Assembly: GCA_963682055.1 (NCBI GenBank)
Contig: OY821751.1
Span: 6,262,001-6,326,000 of the forward strand
Source: Primula veris
Lineage: Eukaryota; Streptophyta; Magnoliopsida; Ericales; Primulaceae
Reading direction: 5' to 3'
Length of the DNA stretch: 64,000 bases
Position 1 is the stretch's first letter, and each line of letters starts with the position of its first letter. The translations under genes were made by a program, and so were the position numbers. Under the pieces are notes generated by a model. That model was not told where the DNA came from. It made no database searches and was given only the letters and a program-made list of their open reading frames with translations. Of the stretch, positions 56,377-64,000 are shown piece after piece.

Positions 56377-57580
56377 TGTTAGAACCAGATTTCTGGTCTA
56401 AATACTATTTGTTGTCTATTGGTTTTTACTTAATAATCCTAACTGTTTGTTTAAGAACTAAGACAGTGTTATTAGGTTTCAAGCAATGTTGCAACCTCAG
56501 TTACAACCTACTGAGACAGGTGTTGTTAGGTTTCAAGCAATGTTGTAACCTCAGTTACAACCTATGATGATAGGTTTCAAGTAATGTTGCAATCTCAGTT
56601 GCAACCACAGTTCCAACCTGCTGTTCTGCAGAATTCTGTCTTGTTCTATTAATCTGCATAACTATTCTTTAATGATGATTATTTGTTTTAAAATATGCAG
56701 GATATATTCTCATATGATCCTAAAGTATTAGTATGCGTTTATTGAGAATATCAAAGTGGTAAGGAAAGATTTCCTTAAAGATATAAAGAGATTAGTTATG
56801 TTTCCTTTACATAGATAAATCTATATCTCTATTTTTATACAAATCTTTATCACTTGTTTCAATCTTTGTTCCTTATCAATTCAGTATGATATGTTTAAGA
56901 TTGAATGAAATATGGAGTTAATGTTTCATATGTATATTCAAATATATTATCTCTAAAAGATATTGTCTTATATGTTTCCTTATTGAAGGAAAAGACTAAC
57001 TCCTATTTCTAAGCTATTATCAACATGTTCTATCTTTAGAAGATTGGAGTCAATCTCACATTGGACAGTCTCATGATATATGGAGAGATTCAAGCCAATC
57101 AAAAAGAGTCAAAAGCAATCATCAAGATCTTCAAGCAAGAAGATTGTTTTTACTTGAATATATAGTTGATAACTTAGCTTGTAAAAAGTGTGTTCTAAAT
57201 TATAAAGAACTCATTCTTGAGAGAATACACGTGAGCTTTTAAAAAGAAAACAATGGTGGGATGCCATTGATTTATAAATGATAGTTATAGAGTATAAGCA
57301 ATATAGAGATAGGCAGAAAAACCTATAGCGAGTCTAAGAGTTTTTTATTAAGACTTGAATCCTATATTGTAAGCTTTTTATAATATCATAATCTGGGTAA
57401 GTGCCCCGGAGACGTAGCCTAGTTAGGTGAACTCCGTTGTTAAATGTGCATGTGATTTATTTCAAGTACATTTAACTTTGCACAGTTCTGTCCATTAATA
57501 CACTTGGTTCCAACTGTGGTTGCAACCTCACTTGGAACCTTACTGCAAAACTGCAACTAGAACAGCGGATAGTAATTTCA
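56377..57580 (+). repeat. 3' LTR of copia element
   Basis: Starts TGTTAGAACCAG and ends AGTAATTTCA. Same 1204-bp length as the 5' LTR, with sparse substitutions and compensating single-base indels. Confidence 0.93.
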
Positions 57581-58862
57581 GTTGCTCATTTATAGCAATA
57601 TTTACTTTCACACCATCGAATCTTATACTTGAAATATGTAATTTATATCTAGTGATGACAAGTACTGTTGCTTGAGACACTTCAAATAATAACTTCCCTC
57701 CAACATCTGATTCTTTTCCTTCTTAATCCACAGATTTGCCAATGACCGGACTAATATATATAATGGGTCAAACATGGGCTGCGGAAATAGCACTAACGTA
57801 TAAAATTCCAACCGCGGTTGTATGGACTCAGCCAGCCACAGTTTTCGGTATCTATTTCCATTTTTCAATGCTCATGAAGACACATTTAAGAAAATTATCA
57901 GTGACCCTTTAAGTCAAATGGAAATGAAATTGCCTGGTCTGCCACATCTAACCGGCAAAGACATTCCATCTTTTTTCCTACCATCAGAAAAAATTGTACC
58001 TAGTCAACTTCCCCTCTTCAAAAACCAACTGGATACACTTGACTTAGAGAGCGAATCAAAAGTTCTTGTGAACACATTCGATGAGTTGGAGTCAATGGCC
58101 TTCAGAGCTATTTAGAAGAACAAGTTGATCCCTATAGGTCCTCTAATCCCAACAGCATATTTAAATGAAAAGGATAGTTGCGATACTTATTTTGGTGGGG
58201 ATCTCGTAAGAGACTCAAAGCATAATTACGTGGAGTGCTTAGATTCTAAGCCTAAGAAATCTGTAGTGTACATATCCTTCGGGAGTCTTATGACACATTC
58301 AGATAAGCAAATGGAGGAAATAGCAAGTGCGCTGGTAAGCGGGGCTTGTCCTTTCTTGTGGGTCGTGAGAGTTGGTGATAACAACGAAAAAGAAGAAAAT
58401 AAACTAAGTTGTAACGATGAATTGGATAAGCTAGGGATGATAGTATCGTGGTGTTCACAAGTGGAAGTGCTTTCTCACCCTTCTTTGGGATGCTTTGTAA
58501 CTCATTATGGTTGGAACTCTTCATTGGAGAGTTTGGTTTGCGGGGTCCCGATGGTAGGTCTCCCTCAATTTACAGAACAACCCACAAATGCAAAACTTTT
58601 ACAAGACGAGTTCAAGACCGGGGTAAGAACTAACTCCAATGATCAAGCAGTAGTCGAAGGGGACGAGATCAGTAGGTGTATTGATTTGGTAATGGGATGT
58701 GATGAGTTGAGTGTAGAAATTAGAGGAAATGCTCAGAAATAGATGTATTTGGCAAAAGAAGCTACAAAGGAAGGTGGGTCCTCATTCAAAAATTTAAAGA
58801 AATTTGTTGACGAGTTTGAACAAAAACTTCTCTATACGAAATCAAGTTTCTTTACACTATAA

Positions 58863-59580
58863 TGTTTTGAATTGTTTCATCGACTTTTACTTTTTATTCC
58901 TTACTTATCATAGTTTATAATGTATAACGTTATAATTTTTTGTTTGGGGTTTTCTAAAGTAAGCTATTTCATTCTACGTGCTATAATGGATATATAGTAC
59001 TGTCTGGAATTTTGCCCTTTGTTTGCTACTACTAGTAGGCTCACAAATCATAGTGTTATGCAATTGATGTTCCGGCTGCTACTTTATCGAATTCGCTTGT
59101 TCTTAATCCATCATGGAGGTGGTTGTTTCGTAATTGACATTTGATACTTTTGTTTTATATATGTAATAAAGGAACCTTTTTGCTAAAAATAATAATAGTA
59201 CTGACTCTGGAATCAAACCAAGAAATTGGTTATCTGAATAACGTCTTCCAATCCCATGTACATGGGAACGGTAAAAATTACTATCAAATAACTAGCTATT
59301 TGATCTGATTTTCTTGTCTAGAGATGAATTATATACTCGTAAAACCTCGATTATGGTTAAGAGTCTTACGACTGTCTCTTTGCCTTCAACAAAAATTAAA
59401 AAAAAAATCCTGTAACCATCGTCACCAACCTCCATTAAAAGATAAATAATAGTTTTTGTGTGATAATTTCAAGTTCACATTGGACGAAATGAAATCGAAA
59501 CTAGAAATTAGCTAAAGGATGTTAAGATAACAAAATTAGTTTTAACCCTACCTGGAATAAATAATAGCGCGCGGTACACG
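58863..59580. other. UGT 3' flank, no gene seen
   Basis: AT-rich spacer after the UGT stop; no other gene, RNA gene or element end recognised. Confidence 0.4.
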
Positions 59581-59594
59581 CACTATTTGTTAGC

Positions 59595-59885
59595 TGTACT
59601 TTGACCTGGATATTCAAAGAGTGGTCCATTCAAAGAGGTGACTTATTTGGTAATGGCCAAAATATATCATTGACTGAATCTAAATATCAAAACATACAAA
59701 ATCAAACTTTTATTCTCAAAATCAATAATTAACTACAATGTACTTTGACCTCGATATTCAAAGAGGGGTCCATACATAAACATAAAGAGAGGTGACTTAT
59801 TTGGTAATGGCCAAAATATATCATTTACTGAATCTAATTATTAAAACATACAAATTCAAACTTTTATTCTCAAAATCTACAATTA
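59595..59885. repeat. 144-bp tandem duplication
   Basis: Two units starting TGTACTTTGACCT at 59595 and 59739. Both contain GTGACTTATTTGGTAATGGC and end in CTCAAAATC followed by AATTAACT. Confidence 0.85.
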
Positions 59886-60370
59886 ACTAACAAATTAAAA
59901 ATATATATAAAAAGAAAAAAATATTAATATTTTATTTTTAAAAAAATATTTAAAAAAATAAAAAAATAATATTTTTTTAGAAAAATACCAAATTATGTCT
60001 GCCGAAAAGTATGCACACTTTTTAAAGTGTGCATACCTAATGATAAGCGCATTTTTTAAAGTTTTTATAAAAATAATATTTTTCTATAAAAAAGTAATAT
60101 TTTTTGAAATATGCATATCTACAGGTATGTGCATGCACTTTTTGAAGTGTGCGTACATTTTGAAGTTTTTATAAAAATAATAATTTTTTTATAAAAAAAT
60201 AACATTTTTTGAATTTTTTTTTAACAAAAATAATCTTTATAAAAAAAAGTAATTTTTAAAAATAAATAAAAAAAATTTTAAAGTTATTTTTTTTTAAAAT
60301 AATAATTTTGTTTTAAATTTTGTTATTAATATTTTTGAAATTTTAAATTTTAAATTTTACCAACTATTAG
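59886..60370. repeat. Extremely AT-rich tract
   Basis: Runs of A and T blocks with almost no G or C, apart from the TATGCACACT hairpin islands. No coding potential. Confidence 0.7.
60009..60036. repeat. 28-bp near-perfect palindrome
   Basis: GTATGCACACT and AGTGTGCATAC as arms around TTTTAA. A related half-repeat (TATGTGCATGCACTTTTTGA) occurs at about 60125. Confidence 0.85.
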
Positions 60371-60817
60371 TTAGTTAATTGTACATTTTGGAAAGAAGGG
60401 GTTAAGATAGTAGGTTTTGGTAATTAGGTTTGTAAATTTGTTTGTATGGGTAATTATTATATTGTGCATCGAAATGATGCTAATATTCGGTTCAGTATCT
60501 GATGAGACGTGTCTTATCGAAAGTTTACATTTAGTAACACCGGTGCAAAGGGCTTGACCAAAATTTATCTCTTAGCAGATCTAATGTGACCAGTGGGGGC
60601 ATGTACCAACACCAACACCGCTACCCCCAACAAGTAATATAAGTTTTACAATTATTAAAAGTTTATCCTTAATTATTCTTGATGTTTAAAACAGTACACT
60701 CTCTCACTAGCAAGTTTTTTTTGAAAAAATTTCTATCACTTGCCTTCTTTATAACTATATTTTTTTTTCTTTGTTTGCAAAATATACTTCTGTGTGTTCT
60801 TTTCTTACAATCAAAGT

Positions 60818-60820
<3 letters not shown>
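60371..60820. other. No feature seen
   Basis: AT-rich spacer; no gene recognised. Confidence 0.4.

Positions 60821-60859
<39 letters not shown>
60821..60859. repeat. (TA)n microsatellite
   Basis: About 39 bp of uninterrupted TA. Confidence 0.95.
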
Positions 60860-60862
<3 letters not shown>

Positions 60863-62112
60863 ACAAATTTCTTTATCCAAAAGTACACACATAAATTAAT
60901 TAAACCACCCAAAAAAAAAAAAACTTAAGGCAAATATATATTGTGCATATTCATAGTCCAAATCTTATATCACTATTATTTATTCCCTTCTGTGTCCCCT
61001 TGCTTATTTTATTCAAAAAAAAAACTTGAAAAAATTGTACAATTACTATAAGACATGTATCAATACATTTCAATAATTATTTTTAAAAGAAAATCCACAC
61101 ACAATTTATTTTGAAATAAATGTATAAATTAGTTTAAATTAAACATTAAATCTTAGAAAAATTGTCTAAAACAATATCATGTCCAACTGTATTAAAATTT
61201 GAATACAATATAATATAAAATCTTATAAATTTGCGGAATAAGGTGTGAAAAATTAAAATTTGAATGAAAATAAGCAAATGAACATGGAAGGGGTAGAGAA
61301 TAGCGGATATAAGATTTGGACTCGTGTATTCAGTATTTAAAAGATTGACGTACAATACCAAAATCACACTTTTCTTTTTAATATTCTAAACATTGAAAGG
61401 TTTAATTTTACAAAAATAAAGTATAACCTAATTCTTTTAATATAAAAATAGAAAAAACGCCAATTTACTTTGTTAAACATGATTATAAATAATGTTATAA
61501 GTCGTTTAGTGAAACAGCTTTTTGATTGAGAATGTAGACAAAAAATCAGTTACTTATATTGTCTCTTTGTTAGTTGGTTTGCTATGTGGACAAAAACACC
61601 TAAATTAGGAATTACTTTGATAAAAGCAGCGGGAATTAGTCTTCCCAACACCATTATTTGGATTAAAAAAAAAAACTCAAGATTATAAACCTACATACTG
61701 TAATACAAGCTTCGTGTTCTATGCCTATATTTTTTTTGGTGCGTTCATTCACTTAAAAAAACATTAATTTCAATCAAAGTTTGGTATGTTATATTGATAA
61801 TTGATATGACACAAATAATATCATAAGCAAAAATTATATAGCACAGATGATATCATAGGCAAAAATAATAGAGAAACTAACAAATAATATCAACTAAGAC
61901 TTTTATAGATAAACAAAATATTTCATCTTCATAACAAAGGAAATTTTTGATGAACTAATAACAAAACAAGGCAACGTGAACCGTGGTAAAGTTTAATGTG
62001 ATTCTCAAATATCAATATTTCATTGCTATTTTTGTATTAAAATTGCATTGCAATATTACAGTTAAAAATATGATATCATGTATTAAATTCAATTAGCTAA
62101 TATGTTCGGACA
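60860..62112. other. No gene seen
   Basis: AT-rich spacer with A-runs. A short imperfect repeat of ATATCATAAGCAAAAATTAT type is at 61815-61870. The minus-strand frame 61146-61367 has no family resemblance. Confidence 0.4.
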
Positions 62113-62685
62113 GGGACGGAGTCAGAATTTTGGTTGAGCGGAGGCAAAATATAATAGATATATATATCTTATTTTTTTAGATATGATAAGTGTTTTGCAA
62201 ATAATGTTACAAATTCTTCAATATTCTCTCCTGATTGGTTAAATTGAACGATGACAATAAAGAATCAATTGCATTTTAATAAATTCAGACCATATACTTT
62301 ATTTATATTTAGTATAACTATATAGATAATAACAAAGGCAAAACTAGTGGTTTTTAATTTCAATATTTATGAAGATTTTGAGAAACTGTACAATGTTTAT
62401 AGACTATATTTTTTGTAAAAATGAAAAAAAAAATATTATTATCACAACATATAATACACAGATAATAGTACAAATGTAATATTTTTATAAAAAGCCAAAA
62501 TATAATAATTTATTCTTTGCATATTTGAACCAACAATCAAACTTCACATCAAAAATTCTGGTTTTAAAATTGAACTATTATGTTACATTAGATTTTGATT
62601 AATAAATACATATAAAATAATAGTTTTTCAAATTGCAGCGGAGGTTATATTGGTTGTACATTGACTCTGCCTTTTTGTTCAGCTA
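62113..62685. mobile_element. Possible hAT-like non-autonomous element
   Basis: Left end CAGGGACGGAGTCAGAATTT. Right region TACATTGACTCTGCC lies in roughly inverse orientation, as in the plant element family with CAGGGGCGGAGTC ends. The interior is AT-rich with no ORF. Flanks TGTTCGGA and TGTTCAGC are only partly alike. Confidence 0.4.
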
Positions 62686-63120
62686 ACAAAGCATTACTAT
62701 TATTTTTTCTCTTTAATGTACGTATTAGATTTATGTAGATAATTTTCCATGAATAAATATAATTTTTGTAAAAATAAAGATGTTAAAAACTATAAATCTG
62801 TATACACAGGAGGGGATTCAGGCTTGTACTGAAAAGTGATGGACCAACTTTCTTTCGTTAATTAATATGTAATGATATAATCGCTCCACCTGTCACAATA
62901 AAATAAGAGCACATATATAGCTGTATTAAATGTGAACCCCACACATAATGATAGGGCCAATGTTTATATTTGACTATTTGTTATAAAAAGTTAGTGGAGA
63001 TCAACATCGGAAGTAGAGTACTATTATTTAACTCACAAAATCACATCTATCTACTTTCATAACTAGTCATATGGATATGACTATATATCTTACTTTACAT
63101 CGGACAAGCTGCCGGTATAC

Positions 63121-63123
<3 letters not shown>
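62686..63123. other. No feature seen
   Basis: AT-rich spacer; no gene recognised. Confidence 0.4.

Positions 63124-63162
<39 letters not shown>
63124..63162 (+). repeat. 39-nt A homopolymer
   Basis: Uninterrupted run of A. No LINE or SINE body is recognisable to its left, so I do not call it a retroposon tail. Confidence 0.9.
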
Positions 63163-63163
<1 letters not shown>

Positions 63164-63174
63164 AACGACGGAAT

Positions 63175-63328
63175 TATTGATGGTATTTTTTTTATGAGCT
63201 TATTAGCAACGGTTTTTGTGACAGTTTAGTTAATTTGTGACAGATTTGTAACAAATTTTTAAATTAACGACAGGCTTGTGATAGCTTTTGACTCTCACTA
63301 AATCAAATATTATTTTGTAGTGATAAAC
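63175..63328 (-). mobile_element. Possible CACTA-type element end
   Basis: On the minus strand it begins CACTACAAAATAA at about 63328, resembling the CACTACAAGAAA end of plant CACTA elements. Repeated TGTCACAAA and TGTTACAAATC-like subterminal motifs follow up to the poly(A). No second end or 3-bp target duplication was found. Confidence 0.35.
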
Positions 63329-63744
63329 CCAATTATATTTAGTCTACAATAATTTATTTGGTAACATATCCTTCTCAATAGCATACAATTATGTACAAAC
63401 AAATCAATATTATCTCTCATATATGACTTATATAAGATTATATAATAATTTATACAAACAAAGTTATACTAATAATATAATTTTACTATACTTTGTTTTA
63501 TTCCATCTTTTATACATATGTTCTTGGTTATTGTGTAAACCAAAAATAAATATAAAAAAAAACTGTTAGTATAAGGCTATAAAATATGTCCATATTTGGA
63601 CATAAAATCTATACATTTAGTATATTTACTAGCAATACAAGTTATTGTATAGACCGTAATTTATTTTATTTTTTTTCAATTTAGTACACGATAAGATTGG
63701 TTAAATTATAAGGATGCATGCAACTGATTTTAATAAAAGATAAA
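63329..63744. other. No feature seen
   Basis: AT-rich spacer. Confidence 0.4.
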
Positions 63745-63897
63745 TTATCATTTGATACCCCAAACCAAGAGAGGTTTCTCTGTGGAACTATTGGATTAAT
63801 AGTGGGGTCCACAGACTGTAAGATCCAATTGTGCCACAGGGAGTGTTTTCCAGACTATAGCAGGTATAGTCGGACACTCCTCCTCCCCCAAATGATA
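63745..63897. repeat. Segment with 10-bp inverted ends
   Basis: Begins TTATCATTTGATACCCC and ends CCCCCAAATGATAA, giving ends inverse over TTATCATTTG. It is less AT-rich than its surroundings. It could be a very small MITE or chance. Confidence 0.3.
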
Positions 63898-64000
63898 AGA
63901 AGGAAACGACAGTAACAATTATGCCTGAAGATAGATTAGATAGAATAACGCCAACTTTACATTATATTTTATTATAAACATTACAAATAAAATTTTGAGA

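Larger units (their letters stand above)
47463..57580 (+). mobile_element. SIRE/Maximus-type Ty1-copia retrotransposon, complete
   Basis: 10,118 bp with two 1204-bp LTRs, PBS, gag, pol in copia order (protease, integrase, reverse transcriptase, RNase H), a long spacer, a third ORF and a polypurine region. The target duplication is GTTGT (47458-47462) against GTTGC (57581-57585), one change. Size, LTR length and the post-pol ORF place it in the SIRE/Maximus lineage. It lies in the intron of the UGT in the same orientation. The reading frame is broken at about 50399-50405, 52018 and 52140, so it is not autonomous now. LTRs differ at only a few sites in the stretches I compared, so the insertion is fairly young. 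Confidence 0.93.
47009..58862 (+). pseudogene. UGT75-like UDP-glycosyltransferase, disrupted
   Basis: Exon 1 (47009 to about 47314) encodes the N-terminal acceptor domain (HILVVTFPVQGSINPSLQL). A phase-1 intron is inferred from GAAG/GTGTTG at 47315 to a clear CCACAG acceptor at 57733, and it holds the 10-kb copia element. Exon 2 (57734-58862) continues LPMTGLIYIMGQTWAAEIAL, then FGGDL, VVYISFGSL and the 44-residue PSPG sugar-donor box (58449-58580, WCSQVEVLSHPSLGCFVTHY start, closing FTEQ). The box has Tyr in place of the common Cys/Asn after TH. The overall pattern fits UGT75, which glucosylates flavonoids, apocarotenoids or phenolic acids. Lesions: one-base deletions near 47192 and 57868, and nonsense codons at 58113 (Glu position) and 58740 (Trp position). 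No function expected. Confidence 0.85.

Noticed and set aside
60669..60894. Frames with YIYIYI runs on both strands
   Set aside because: They are translations of the TA microsatellite.
1..64000. CRISPR arrays, rRNA, tRNA genes, bacterial operons
   Set aside because: No regularly spaced repeats, no tRNA-like cloverleaf and no rRNA core were recognised. TGGTATCAGAGC matches are LTR-element primer-binding sites, not tRNA genes.

Overview
The window is nuclear DNA of a flowering plant, most likely a eudicot. It is strongly AT-rich and gene-poor, and mobile elements dominate it. The plant families seen are S-protein homologues (SPH, self-incompatibility S1 family), membrane-anchored LEA_2/NDR1-HIN1-like proteins and a UGT75-type glycosyltransferase. 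The elements seen are a SIRE/Maximus-type Ty1-copia element, an RNase H-bearing L1-type LINE, a TRIM and a hAT element. I cannot name the species from the sequence alone.

Layout. 0-10.6 kb holds layered element debris: a decayed SIRE-type LTR interrupted by TRIM-family sequence, a LINE reverse-transcriptase fragment, and an 881-bp hAT element with exact ends and an 8-bp target duplication. 11-13.1 kb holds one apparently intact SPH gene (11575-11991) and a broken tandem copy. 13.2-19.9 kb is one ~6.7-kb retro-insertion on the minus strand: a decayed LINE whose 3' end continues into a chimera of host-gene fragments before a second poly(A) tail. 19.9-25.4 kb is duplicated spacer. 25.4-33 kb holds three copies of a small LEA_2 gene. 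The first has a solo LTR inserted 18 bp before its ATG, the second is intact, and the third is a deleted inverted copy that forms a multi-kb palindrome with the second. 33.3-34.8 kb holds a complete 578-bp TRIM and a LINE RNase H fragment. 35-45 kb is an inverted, much interrupted copy of the SPH locus. It contains a 397-codon orphan ORF behind an LTR-like segment, and a third SPH copy split by a 2.8-kb solo-LTR-like insertion with an exact 5-bp target duplication. 44.9-46.5 kb holds two elements with long terminal inverted repeats. 47-58.9 kb is a dead UGT75-like gene whose intron has received a complete 10.1-kb copia element (two 1204-bp LTRs, gag, broken pol, and an intact third ORF). 59-64 kb is AT-rich spacer with tandem repeats, microsatellites and possible DNA-transposon ends.

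By sequence, three host loci look able to make protein: SPH1, LEA2-a and LEA2-b. The rest of the window shows how duplicated gene families decay under repeated insertion. I found no clearly undescribed enzymatic or defence system. The most interesting items are the LINE plus host-fragment chimera, the LEA_2 palindrome (a natural hairpin-RNA candidate), the orphan ORF at 37.7 kb, and a CAGTTGCAACC-like motif repeated through both coding and non-coding parts of the copia element.
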